Below are positions 8,436 to 14,802 of a stretch of DNA of 14,802 nt, piece after piece (positions within the stretch are counted from its first letter, which is position 1; every line of letters starts with the position of its first letter). The stretch spans positions 1 to 14,802 of the forward strand of contig JACDGR010000042.1 in NCBI GenBank assembly GCA_013821525.1, read 5' to 3'. The translations under genes were made by a program, and so were the position numbers. Below the pieces are notes generated by a model, which was given only the letters and a program-made list of their open reading frames with translations, made no database searches and was not told the origin of the DNA. The DNA comes from Actinomycetota bacterium. GTDB lineage: Bacteria; Actinomycetota; Thermoleophilia; Gaiellales; Gaiellaceae.

Positions 8436-9213
8436 TTACGACTCGAACACGACCCGCACGAATTCTGAGGTCGGATCTTAGGGCCGCCGCTACGGCACGC
8501 GTGATGTCCTCGACGAACGCCGGATTCTCGTAGGCCTGCATCGTGACGTAACGCTCGTCGGTTCTCTTCAGCAAGGAGTAGATCGGAGCCGAGCCAGCCT
8601 CGTCGGCCGCCGCGATGAGATCACCGAATTCGAGCAGTGCGTGCTCGGTCAGTTCGAAGCTAACGCTGATCTCGATCGAGCCGCGCTGGTTATGGGCTCC
8701 GTAGTCGCTGATCTCGCGACTGCACGGGCAGAGGCTAGTAATAGGAACGCGTGTGGTCAGGGTGCAGTCCGCGACCTCTGATTGAAGGCGCCCTTCGAGT
8801 GAGCAGTCATAAGCAACGAAGGCGCTCCCGCCACTGACTGGAGCGGTCCGCTCAAGAAAGAGTGGGAACTCAAACTTGGCAATGACCTCTTGGGCATCGA
8901 GGCGGCCGCTGAGGTCGGCGAGCAGAGCCGAAAGTGTGTGGACGGCGATGCGCCGATGCCAATCGTGGAGGGTCTCGACGAACCGGCTCATGTGAACGCC
9001 GCGCGCGTCGGTGGGAACGCTTGCCGCGAAGGACGTGTTCGCAACTGTTTGGTGCGACGTCCCACTGGCTTCCTGCATCGTGATGGGGTAGCGGAGGTCG
9101 ACGATTCCCGCCTCATCGACGACGAGTGGGACAGCCGGCGTTTCGGCTTGCACGTCAGGGAGCTCGAAGGACGACTGGTTGCGCTCGGCGAGCGAAAGGA
9201 CAGGCTGGCTCAT
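8380..9213 (-). CDS. folE2: GTP cyclohydrolase I, FolE2 (type IB), 277 aa
   Basis: Converts GTP to 7,8-dihydroneopterin triphosphate, the first step of preQ0 synthesis. It is the FolE2 (COG1469) type and not classical FolE: LPDVQ (18-22), GVHMSRF (72-78), the catalytic metal-binding cysteine region SLCPCSREISDYGAHNQRG (160-178) and the C-terminal NEESIHSHNAYA (260-271) are all present. Length is normal for the family. ATG 9213 overlaps the queD stop as ATGA and has GAGGA seven to eight bases upstream; the frame is open further to 9312, but that extra stretch overlaps queD and looks nothing like the family. The product feeds QueD next door. FolE2 enzymes tolerate metals other than zinc, so this copy could work under zinc limitation. 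Confidence 0.97.
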   Translation of the reverse strand: MSQPVLSLAERNQSSFELPDVQAETPAVPLVVDEAGIVDLRYPITMQEASGTSHQTVANTSFAASVPTDARGVHMSRFVETLHDWHRRIAVHTLSALLADLSGRLDAQEVIAKFEFPLFLERTAPVSGGSAFVAYDCSLEGRLQSEVADCTLTTRVPITSLCPCSREISDYGAHNQRGSIEISVSFELTEHALLEFGDLIAAADEAGSAPIYSLLKRTDERYVTMQAYENPAFVEDITRAVAAALRSDLRIRAGRVRVVNEESIHSHNAYAAIKWAH

Positions 9214-9647
9214 TGTGTTTGTCCTCGATAGATGGCGCCGCAGGTGCAGGTCTCCTTGACCACAACCTCGGTGAGTTGCGGAACGATTGGCTTGAGGTTG
9301 TCCCAGATCCAACGTGCAATGTTCTCGCTCGTTGGGTTCTCGAGCCCGTTGATCTCGTTGAGGTAGTTGTGGTCGAGTTGGTTGTAGAGCGGTTGGAAGA
9401 AGTGTTTCAAGTCACCGAAGTCCATCAACCAGCCGCTCTCGGGCTCGACCGGACCCGCCACGTGTAGCGCGACTCGGAAAGAGTGGCCGTGGAGTCGACC
9501 GCACTTGTGACCGTCCGGGACGTTAGGAAGGCGATGCGCGGCCTCGAAGGTGAACTCCTTGAAGATCTCCGCGAGGGCGATCCCGACTGGGGTGGGTTCG
9601 GCCATGACTCCGTTGCGAGAATGTTTGCGGGTGAGGCTGATAGCCAT
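9210..9647 (-). CDS. queD: QueD, 6-carboxy-5,6,7,8-tetrahydropterin synthase, 145 aa
   Basis: Second step to preQ0: dihydroneopterin triphosphate to 6-carboxytetrahydropterin. Zinc and catalytic signatures are intact: FEAAHRLP (first zinc His), KCGRLHGHSF (catalytic Cys plus HGH zinc ligands), LDHNYLN (catalytic Asp-His) and ENPTSEN followed by KETCTCGAIYRG. The pattern is strikingly close to the short E. coli-type QueD. The start is uncertain. ATG 9647 overlaps the queE stop as TGATG, which suits translational coupling, but it adds about 14 residues that look non-conserved. ATG 9605 (131 aa) is nearer the usual family length but has only GGAG two bases away. The stop overlaps folE2 as ATGA. 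Confidence 0.95.
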   Translation of the reverse strand: MAISLTRKHSRNGVMAEPTPVGIALAEIFKEFTFEAAHRLPNVPDGHKCGRLHGHSFRVALHVAGPVEPESGWLMDFGDLKHFFQPLYNQLDHNYLNEINGLENPTSENIARWIWDNLKPIVPQLTEVVVKETCTCGAIYRGQTQ

Positions 9648-10282
9648 CAGCGGATCCCGACGAGCTTGTGGGTCTGGAGGCTGAGCTTCCACTGTGGATG
9701 GGCGAGGCAGTACTCGAGCGCGAGTTGCGTGTTGTGCTCGACGTCCGGCCCGTCCATCGGCTGCAGGTAGAACTGCTCGAACTCGGCAGCTTCGAAGGCG
9801 TCGGGCTGGGCTGCCGGCTGTGGGTAGACGAGCTTAAGTTCGTTACCGCACCGCAGAATTGTGTCGGAGCCGGCTTTGGGGCTGACGCAGATCCAGTCGA
9901 TGCCGGGCGGCGGCTCCAGGGTGCCATTCGTCTCGATCGCGACCTCGAAGCCGCGCTGGTGGAAGGCGGCGATTGCGGCGGCGTCGAGTTGCAGCAGCGG
10001 TTCGCCACCAGTACAGACGACGAAGCGTTGACCGTGTCCATTCAGCGAGGGCCAGCGGCTGGCGACCGCGTCGGCGAGGTCGGCCGCGGATCGGAACTTG
10101 CCGCCGTCGGGGCCGACACCGACGAAGTCGGTGTCGCAGAACGTGCAGATCGCCTTTGCTCGATCTTGTTCGCGGCCTGTCCAGAGGTTGCAGCCGGAGA
10201 AGCGGCAGAAGACGGCTGGTCTCCCGGTGTGGGCTCCCTCACCTTGGAGCGTGTAGAAGATTTCTTTGACCGTGTAGCTCAT
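9647..10282 (-). CDS. queE: QueE, 7-carboxy-7-deazaguanine synthase (radical SAM), 211 aa
   Basis: Third step: the radical SAM ring contraction of 6-carboxytetrahydropterin to 7-carboxy-7-deazaguanine. The N-terminus KEIFYTLQGEGAHTGRPAVF is diagnostic. The iron-sulfur ligands are C31, C46 and C49, a CX14CX2C arrangement found in one QueE subgroup in place of the standard radical SAM CX3CX2C. CTGGEPLLQ is the SAM-binding GGE motif, and ETNGT follows. ATG 10282 overlaps the queC stop as ATGA; the 27 upstream residues of the open frame are Arg/Pro-rich and are excluded. Length is normal. Co-transcribed with queC and queD. Confidence 0.96.
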   Translation of the reverse strand: MSYTVKEIFYTLQGEGAHTGRPAVFCRFSGCNLWTGREQDRAKAICTFCDTDFVGVGPDGGKFRSAADLADAVASRWPSLNGHGQRFVVCTGGEPLLQLDAAAIAAFHQRGFEVAIETNGTLEPPPGIDWICVSPKAGSDTILRCGNELKLVYPQPAAQPDAFEAAEFEQFYLQPMDGPDVEHNTQLALEYCLAHPQWKLSLQTHKLVGIR

Positions 10283-10986
10283 GCGACGACTTCGAACCGT
10301 TCCTGGTAGCGAGTTGGGTCGGCGACGCCGGCTTCGCGGAAGCCTTTGATTCGGAGCGAGCATGAGTCGCAGGTGCCGCAGGCGCGTCCTTCCTGGTCGG
10401 GGTCGTAGCAGCTGTGTGTGATCGCATAGTCGACGCCGAGTTCGAGGCCGCGCTCGATGATCTGGGCCTTTGAGAGTTCGATCAGCGGCGCATGGATCTG
10501 AATCTGCTGCCTGCCTTCGACGGCGGCCTTGGTCGCGAGGTTTGCCATCTGCTCAAAGGCGTGGATGTATTCGGGCCGACAGTCGGGGTAGCCGCTGTAG
10601 TCGAGTGCATTCACGCCCACGAAAATGTCGTCGGCCTCGAGCACTTCGGCCCAGGCGAGCGCGATCGAGAGGAAGACTGTGTTGCGTGCGGGAACGTAGG
10701 TGACCGGGATCCCCTGCGACATCTCGGCGTCGCTGCGTTGCTTCGGTACGTCGATCGCCGCTGTGAGCGCCGAGCCGCCGAATACGTTGAGGTTGACGTC
10801 AGCGATCACGTGCTCTTCGACGCCGAGTTCCGCGGCGACCTGGGCGGCGGCGGCGAGTTCGGCCTCGTGGCGCTGGCCGTAGCGGAAGCTCAAGGCGTAG
10901 GGGAGGAAGCCCTCGTCCTTGGCGATCGCGAGCACGGTGGTCGAATCGAGGCCCCCGCTCAGGAGGACGACTGCTTTTTTAGCCAT
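10279..10986 (-). CDS. queC: QueC, 7-cyano-7-deazaguanine (preQ0) synthase, 235 aa
   Basis: Last step to preQ0: ATP- and ammonia-dependent conversion of 7-carboxy-7-deazaguanine to the 7-cyano compound. The PP-loop SGGLDST is at 10-16, followed by SFRYGQRHEAE, VPARNTVFLSIALAWAE and GVNALDYSGYPDCRPEY, all QueC signatures. The C-terminal zinc ligands are C193, C203, C206 and C209 (CGTCDSC). ATG 10986 has a good Shine-Dalgarno (AAGGAG about six bases upstream). It is the first gene after the 134-bp gap behind dpdB, so it may also have its own promoter there. Its product is the base that DpdA would insert into DNA. Confidence 0.97.
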   Translation of the reverse strand: MAKKAVVLLSGGLDSTTVLAIAKDEGFLPYALSFRYGQRHEAELAAAAQVAAELGVEEHVIADVNLNVFGGSALTAAIDVPKQRSDAEMSQGIPVTYVPARNTVFLSIALAWAEVLEADDIFVGVNALDYSGYPDCRPEYIHAFEQMANLATKAAVEGRQQIQIHAPLIELSKAQIIERGLELGVDYAITHSCYDPDQEGRACGTCDSCSLRIKGFREAGVADPTRYQERFEVVA

Positions 10987-11120
10987 GGACTGCTCCTTCT
11001 CCTAGGTACGGCGCGGGGGCCGCGTAAGGCGGCCTGCGAGCCAGAGTACGGTCCGAGCCGGACGGCTGAACTCGCTGCCACGGAGCGACACACGGGCCGG
11101 CTTCGACGGGTTGCCGGACG
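10987..11120 (-). promoter_or_regulatory. 134-bp dpdB-queC gap with two inverted repeats
   Basis: This is the only sizeable gap inside the minus-strand operon. It holds two perfect short inverted repeats: GGCCGC-GTAAG-GCGGCC at 11018-11034 and GTCCG-AGC-CGGAC at 11051-11063. Neither is followed by a T-run in the direction of transcription. The queC ribosome binding site lies at its downstream end. Possible roles are a weak terminator or processing site that separates dpdAB from the preQ0 genes, or an operator for an internal promoter. I see no convincing -35/-10 pair. Confidence 0.4.
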
Positions 11121-12260
11121 TTACGCAGTGGCCGCCTTCTTCCGTGTTTGCGCGCCGTTCTCGCGCCGTTTTAGCGCGCGCCGATAAGCGCTTAGCAGGT
11201 AGTCGGCGATCATCTGGACGTCGCGTGGGGTGTTCTGGACGTCGTTCCACCTGCGCTGGTAGGGGCCGAGCTTCCAGGTACCCGCGGTCCAGGCACAAAG
11301 CGGCGCGATCAACTCCAGGTCCGCCTCGAACTCGGCGACGCTCGGCTCGATCCCTTCGAAGCGTTCGGCGATCGCGTCCATGAGAAAGCCGAGGCTGAGG
11401 ATGCCGAGGCCGTGCGTAAGCCGGGACTGGCGGGGCGGCTTCTCCCATGCATCAGCGAAGACCTGCCCGACTGCTGTCCAGAAGCTCGTAAGGATCCGCA
11501 ACATTCCGTCGATGTCGGGGTGGCCGTGGTCGGTGAAGCGGTAGGGGTAGAGCGCGCCGTCGCTGATGCTGTTCTCGAGCAGCTTGAGGATCGAGTTGTC
11601 TTTGATCGTTCCCGTCGTCGAGGTTGGGGTTCGGATACGACCCTGCAGTGGCGAGTCGGCGTCGTAGTTAAGGCGCTCCAGCAGAAGCGCCGGCAGTCGT
11701 CGCTTGTGCAGTGCCGGCGGCAATGGCGCTTCGGTTGCGGGCAGCAGTTCGTGAATAAGGCCTTTCGGCAGCGGCTTGGTCGAGTTGACGAGGATGAACT
11801 GGGCGCGCTGCTCGGCGACCTCCTCGGTGATGAAGGCGTTGATGAAGATCGGGAACCGTTCGACGCGCGCGTCCCGGATCGCGGCGGCGCGCTGTTGGCC
11901 GTCGACGATCCAGCCGGGCCGGTCCTCCTCGTCGAGTGGGATGATCAGCGTGCCTTGGAGCAGCCCAATTTCTGATGCTGACTTTGGGCTTCGTGTTGGT
12001 TCGAAGCGAACACGCGAGTCGAAGGCGACCACGATCCCGTTGGGGATCATCGGCGTCTCCGACTCGATGTACGCGCGGATGGCGTTGATGTGAGAGATCA
12101 CCTCGGGGCGTTGGTAGCCGCGGATCGCCGCGTCGTCGTCGCGTCCGATGCGGGACACGGCGGCGAAGCGGTGCAGGAGCTTGCCGTCGAGGCCGAAGGA
12201 GTAGATCTGGCGCGTAGGACCTTGCGCGAGTTGCAGGGCAGGGACGCGAAGTCCTTTCAT
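11121..12260 (-). CDS. dpdB: DpdB-like DGQQR-motif protein (ParB/DndB-like), 379 aa
   Basis: Essential partner of DpdA for placing preQ0 in DNA in characterised Dpd systems. The landmark is GWIVDGQQRAAAIRDA, with D120-R124 as the DGQxR motif shared with DndB and ParB/sulfiredoxin-like proteins. It is followed by a strand FPIFINAFI and the family-typical FILVNSTKPLPKGLIHELLP (155-174). The second half is helical (LRILTSFWTAVGQVFADAW, FLMDAIAERFEG) and ends in a basic tail. ATG 12260 overlaps the dpdA stop as ATGA, with AAGGAG about 11 bases upstream. The 47 upstream residues of the open frame are Arg-rich dpdA shadow and are excluded. How the DGQQR protein acts (nucleotide binding, DNA positioning) cannot be read from the sequence. 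Confidence 0.87.
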   Translation of the reverse strand: MKGLRVPALQLAQGPTRQIYSFGLDGKLLHRFAAVSRIGRDDDAAIRGYQRPEVISHINAIRAYIESETPMIPNGIVVAFDSRVRFEPTRSPKSASEIGLLQGTLIIPLDEEDRPGWIVDGQQRAAAIRDARVERFPIFINAFITEEVAEQRAQFILVNSTKPLPKGLIHELLPATEAPLPPALHKRRLPALLLERLNYDADSPLQGRIRTPTSTTGTIKDNSILKLLENSISDGALYPYRFTDHGHPDIDGMLRILTSFWTAVGQVFADAWEKPPRQSRLTHGLGILSLGFLMDAIAERFEGIEPSVAEFEADLELIAPLCAWTAGTWKLGPYQRRWNDVQNTPRDVQMIADYLLSAYRRALKRRENGAQTRKKAATA

Positions 12261-13489
12261 GCGGCGGCGAGCTCCTTGTGTAGAAGGTTGTTGAAGACGA
12301 AGAGGTTGTGGAAGCCCCTTCGCTTGTTTCTTTCGGTGCCTCGGAAGATGACGACGTCGATGCCGACGTCCTGGCAGATCGCGCACGGACAGGCTCGCCA
12401 AGGACGGTCGTGCAGCGTCCGCCAGTACTCCGCCTGCCGGTCAGGTTCTCCTAGAAAGTTGTCGTAGGTTGCGAGCGCTTCCAGTGGTGTCTCGATCGAG
12501 CACTCGTCGCGGTCGTAGGCTGCGAGCGCGTCTAGGCAGCCCCGCTCAAGCCCGCGTCCCTTGTTCTGGTCGAGTTCGCCAGCGAGCACCCGTCGCTTCA
12601 AGCGGTTGTTCGCGTCGATCTGCATTACCCGGATGGCGAGGTACTTGCGCTCCGGGCCGTAGTAGTTGTCCCGGTCGTCCTTGAAGGCCTGCCGGAATGG
12701 TGAGGTGCTGTCGAAGCTCGCGACGCCGTAGCGCTCGTAGTGCTTCACCAATTCGGTGCGCGTGATCCCGAGCAGGTGGAAGTGGGTCTCGGGATGGCGG
12801 ACATCCTCAATCGCCCGCAGACACGCCTCGATCTCTGCCGTCTTCAACGGAACCATCCCGCCAAGCGCGATGAAGCTGTAGCCCATCTGTTGCAGCACCT
12901 GGACGGCGTGCGCGTACGAGGTGGGGCTCCAGCCTTGCGCGACTCCAAGCGGAGTGAAGCTCGCGTTGATGGCTTTGTGGCGGCGTAAGAACTCGGCGGC
13001 GTACTCGAGGGTCAACTCCTGCCGGTCGATCCACTCTTGCGGCGCCTCCCGCAACGGCCGCACCACCTCGGTCGCATCAGGGATATAGCCGAGGATCACA
13101 TGGTCGACGGAGATGCCGTAATCGAAGCCGCATTCGTCGTAGAAGTCGACGACTTCCTCCACTGAGTAGGGCGGCTTCTCCTCCCTGACGTAGTTGAAGG
13201 CGCCACAGTCACCGAGTGTCGCCAACGGCGGCCCCTCGCACGCATCAAGACGGAAGAAGCGGCGCACACCATGCCGGTAGAGCCGGTGCCGCTGCGCAAA
13301 GGTGTACTTGCTGCCCGGGCCGTCGACGAGCGCTTTCGAGAGCAGGATCCCTGTGTATGGAGCTGGTGAGATCACCTCGTGGGCGTAGCGGTCATCGCGC
13401 TGGCGTACGCGATCAAGCGACGACGCTTCCCGCTTGAAGTCGTAGCTCGGATCGATCTGGTCTTGGCTATCGGGAAAGAAGAAATCCAC
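12257..13489 (-). CDS. dpdA: DpdA, TGT-like 7-deazaguanine DNA transglycosylase, 410 aa
   Basis: Predicted to exchange guanine in DNA for preQ0. It is a divergent member of the tRNA-guanine transglycosylase fold. GDCGAFNY with D94 matches the TGT substrate-binding Asp motif; YGISVDHVIL with D129 matches a second conserved Asp; IALGGMVPLKT (207-217) matches the GG phosphate/base loop; and VASFDSTSP with D260 matches the nucleophile motif. The zinc site is C367-x-C369-x2-C372 with H394. The C-terminal RGFHNLFVFNNLL matches the TGT helix after the zinc ligand. I chose GTG 13489, which has GAGGA five bases upstream and begins VDFFFPDSQDQIDPSYDF. The frame is open to 13741, but that extension is Arg-rich and unlike the family. 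The stop overlaps dpdB. tRNA-type TGT is unlikely because of the dpdB neighbour and the divergent motifs. Confidence 0.92.
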   Translation of the reverse strand: MDFFFPDSQDQIDPSYDFKREASSLDRVRQRDDRYAHEVISPAPYTGILLSKALVDGPGSKYTFAQRHRLYRHGVRRFFRLDACEGPPLATLGDCGAFNYVREEKPPYSVEEVVDFYDECGFDYGISVDHVILGYIPDATEVVRPLREAPQEWIDRQELTLEYAAEFLRRHKAINASFTPLGVAQGWSPTSYAHAVQVLQQMGYSFIALGGMVPLKTAEIEACLRAIEDVRHPETHFHLLGITRTELVKHYERYGVASFDSTSPFRQAFKDDRDNYYGPERKYLAIRVMQIDANNRLKRRVLAGELDQNKGRGLERGCLDALAAYDRDECSIETPLEALATYDNFLGEPDRQAEYWRTLHDRPWRACPCAICQDVGIDVVIFRGTERNKRRGFHNLFVFNNLLHKELAAA

Positions 13490-13635
13490 TCTGATCCTCG
13501 CTCGGGTACGCCTGAAAGGAAGGAACGCTGCCCCTCCCCGGCGGCCTGATCGTCGCAGTTGACCCGGACGGTCGGGTAACGCGCGATCCAACCGTGCGCT
13601 TACGCTCACTCCGCGCCTCCGAATCTCGAACCTCA

Positions 13636-13719
13636 CAAGCTCCACCACGGAGAGGCCGAGTTCATCGCGCTGCGCCGACCGCACGCAGCAGGTGCTGCGG
13701 GCATACGCTGTATTTGCAT
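13636..13719 (-). CDS. Possible 27-aa leader peptide upstream of dpdA
   Basis: ATG at 13719 is preceded by AAAGGAG with a five-base spacer, one of the best ribosome binding sites in the window. The ORF encodes 27 residues, Ala/Arg-rich, ending SPWWSL, with a tandem pair of Trp codons just before the TGA. It is out of frame with dpdA and ends about 147 bases before the dpdA GTG. It could be a leader controlling downstream expression, a real small protein, or a chance match in a structured untranslated region. There is no homology that I can recognise. Confidence 0.3.
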
Positions 13720-13741
13720 CGGAGCTCCTTTCCGGTGCCAA

Positions 13742-13771
13742 GGGCCAGGGCGTCGCAAGCGCCGCTGGCCC
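13742..13771. repeat. Strong inverted repeat upstream of dpdA
   Basis: GGGCCAGGGCG at 13742-13752 pairs with 13760-13771 to give an 11-bp, nearly all G-C stem with one bulged G (13764) and a seven-base loop. On the minus strand it sits about 20 bases before the AAAGGAG/ATG of the 27-codon ORF and about 250 bases before dpdA. No T-run follows on either strand, so it is not a standard intrinsic terminator. It could be an operator or part of a structured 5' untranslated region. Confidence 0.5.
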
Positions 13772-14296
13772 GCTTACCTAGGGGTCGCCGACGACGATAG
13801 CTCGACCTTCGGCCGTCCGCTTTTCGGACCCGCCCGGGCACTTCCCTCGACCTAGCCTGGGGTTCGGCTCGCCGGCCGACGCGGGGCTTAACCGCCTGCG
13901 GACGCTTCGTCTGAGGTGACCGGTATGTCGTCTGCGCCGAGGGGCACTGTTGTTGGTCGGGGCCTCGGCGGCTTTCTGCTGCGCACGGCGCGGCAAGACT
14001 AAATGTCTGCGAGATCAGCTACAGCCAGAACTGCGAGCCCGGGCGCTATACGACTGCGGAGGTCGCGCACGCGCTCGACCTAGACGTGTTGAGTCGGTAT
14101 GCCTCGATTGAAGTTGATCGTTCGAAAGGCGAGCGGCGAGGGGGCCGAGGCCAAAAAACATTCCGCTAGCTGACGCCGGCAAGGGTCGCCGCTCGGGAGC
14201 CGAGCGAGAATGAGGTGGCAGTCGGCCGGGGCGACTAAACGACGGCGACGCATCGTCGGGCGCGAACGCCAGCAGCAGCAAGATGGGCGTGGTAGA

Positions 14297-14315
14297 AGGC
14301 TTTCCATGAAAGCCT
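14297..14315. repeat. 8-bp perfect inverted repeat ahead of the ATPase gene
   Basis: AGGCTTTC-CAT-GAAAGCCT is a perfect palindrome with a three-base spacer, ending 28 bases before the ATG of the ATPase gene. As RNA it would form a hairpin; as DNA it has the size of a small dimeric repressor site. It lies only three bases from a second inverted repeat. Confidence 0.5.
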
Positions 14316-14318
14316 GTC

Positions 14319-14334
14319 GGAGCATTCTTGCTCC
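14319..14334. repeat. 6-bp perfect inverted repeat just before the ATPase start
   Basis: GGAGCA-TTCT-TGCTCC forms a 6-bp stem with a four-base loop, ending nine bases before the ATPase ATG. The left arm contains GGAG, the only Shine-Dalgarno-like string nearby, so folding could hide ribosome access. Without an unpaired SD closer to the start, translation may depend on this structure opening. Confidence 0.45.
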
Positions 14335-14343
14335 CCGCCTGCG

Positions 14344-14802
14344 ATGAATGGCGATCCCGGTACGCCGAAGTTGGTCGACGTGCTCACGTCGACGAGCGTT
14401 GATCCCGAGGAACGCCTTTACGACCTCTGCCTTCAGATCGAGAACATCGTCACCTCCTACGACGACCGGTTTGACGCCTTCGCCGAGGGGGTCCAAAACA
14501 GTGTCGACGCGGTGATCCAACGGTGGGACGAGGGAGGAGAGGGTTACGACCCCTTCGTTCGCATCCACGTCGATTGCGGGGCGCTGGCTTTGACCGTGAC
14601 CGACAACGGCTGCGGAGTGGCCCAACAGGACTTCACCAGCGTATTCCGGCCGAACTTCTCCCTGAAGAGGCGACTTCGCCACCAGAACGCGCGAGGCGAG
14701 AAGGGGGCGGGTGTTGTCTTCCTTCAATTCGCCCACCCCTCGTTCGCTTTCGCGACGAAGACCGCTGAATGGCAACAGACGTATCTACTTGCGGGCGGGG
14801 AC
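14344..14802 (+). CDS. GHKL-type ATPase, N-terminal part (runs off the window)
   Basis: ATG 14344 opens 153 codons with no stop before the window end. It shows the Bergerat ATP-binding fold: an N-box-like helix AEGVQNSVDAVIQR (48-60), with N52 and D55 as the expected metal/nucleotide residues, a strand then TDNGCGV (86-92, the G1/DxGxG-type box), and RGEKGAGVVFLQFA (117-130) as the lid/G2 glycine region. This is the HSP90/MutL/histidine-kinase ATPase class; the layout with the ATPase at the extreme N-terminus suits an Hsp90- or MORC-like stand-alone protein more than a sensor kinase. No secretion or membrane segment is visible. It is divergent from dpdA, and its link to the Dpd island is unknown. 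The start is uncertain because no unpaired ribosome binding site is seen. Confidence 0.8.
   Translation, partial: MNGDPGTPKLVDVLTSTSVDPEERLYDLCLQIENIVTSYDDRFDAFAEGVQNSVDAVIQRWDEGGEGYDPFVRIHVDCGALALTVTDNGCGVAQQDFTSVFRPNFSLKRRLRHQNARGEKGAGVVFLQFAHPSFAFATKTAEWQQTYLLAGGD

Larger units (their letters stand above)
13490..14343. other. 854-bp divergent region without a convincing long gene
   Basis: Separates dpdA (minus) from the ATPase gene (plus). It holds several inverted repeats (listed separately, plus a weaker GTCCG-CTTTT-CGGAC at 13815-13829 and GGTCG/CGACC pairing 13783-13787 with 13803-13807). It also holds a 27-codon ORF with a strong ribosome binding site on the minus strand, and a 25-codon ORF on the plus strand (13925-14002) preceded by GAGGTGA. 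Open frames across it are Arg/Pro/Ala-rich and look like GC-driven noise. No tRNA, rRNA or riboswitch class that I know could be matched, and no clear sigma-70-type promoter stands out, although promoters for both flanking genes should lie here. Confidence 0.6.

Noticed and set aside
13490..13741. N-terminal extension of dpdA by 84 codons
   Set aside because: The frame is open, but the residues are Arg-rich and unlike TGT-fold proteins, while GTG 13489 has a good ribosome binding site and starts a family-like N-terminus.
13846..14083. Repeated CTCGACCTAG at 13846 and 14074 as attachment-site repeats
   Set aside because: Ten bases, only two copies, no integrase or tRNA beside them; chance is the simpler explanation.
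14002..14160. Open stretch containing SYSQNCEPGRYTTAEVAHA, possibly a gene remnant
   Set aside because: It has no start codon, no recognisable family and a length expected by chance in high-GC DNA.
14130..14170. GGCC-GA-GGCC followed by AAAAAA as a terminator
   Set aside because: The loop would be two bases, too short to fold, and the A-run is on the wrong strand for a plus-strand terminator.
13490..14343. preQ1 riboswitch, tRNA or tmRNA in the divergent region
   Set aside because: I could not match the preQ1 aptamer core, a tRNA T-arm with paired stems, or tmRNA ends on either strand.
1..14802. CRISPR array, insertion sequence or integrase
   Set aside because: No regularly spaced repeats and no transposase or recombinase motif in any long ORF.

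Overview
The window is high-GC bacterial DNA with GTG starts, 4-bp stop/start overlaps and Arg/Ala-rich proteins, most like an actinobacterium; the sequence does not fix the taxon. About 13.5 kb is a compact genomic island whose genes match the Dpd system. In that system preQ0 made from GTP is inserted into DNA in place of guanine and may be changed further, while partner genes are thought to restrict unmodified DNA.

Left part, plus strand (1-7351): the tail of an unidentified gene, then a 1471-aa DEVH helicase (DpdJ-like), a single-HKD phospholipase-D-like protein (DpdK-like, apparently with a CTG start) and a 734-aa helical protein (tentatively DpdD). All three junctions are stop/start overlaps, so this is one operon, taken to be the restriction arm. 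It clearly continues upstream of base 1, where other dpd genes (E-I) would be expected.

Middle and right, minus strand (13489 down to 7428): dpdA (tRNA-guanine-transglycosylase-like DNA enzyme), dpdB (DGQQR/DndB-like partner), a 134-bp gap, then queC, queE, queD, folE2 and a YaaA/DUF6884-like gene, the best dpdC candidate. FolE2, QueD, QueE and QueC together are the complete GTP-to-preQ0 route. DpdA with DpdB would put preQ0 into DNA, and the DpdC candidate would modify the base afterwards. Most junctions overlap by 1-4 bases. The two operons converge on a 76-bp spacer at 7352-7427.

Far right (13490-14802): 854 bp without a convincing long gene, but with several strong inverted repeats and a 27-codon ORF carrying a strong Shine-Dalgarno ahead of dpdA. 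After it, on the plus strand, comes the N-terminal part of a GHKL-type ATPase that runs off the window. Whether this ATPase belongs to the island is unknown.

All family names rest on motif recognition by eye. No database search was run.
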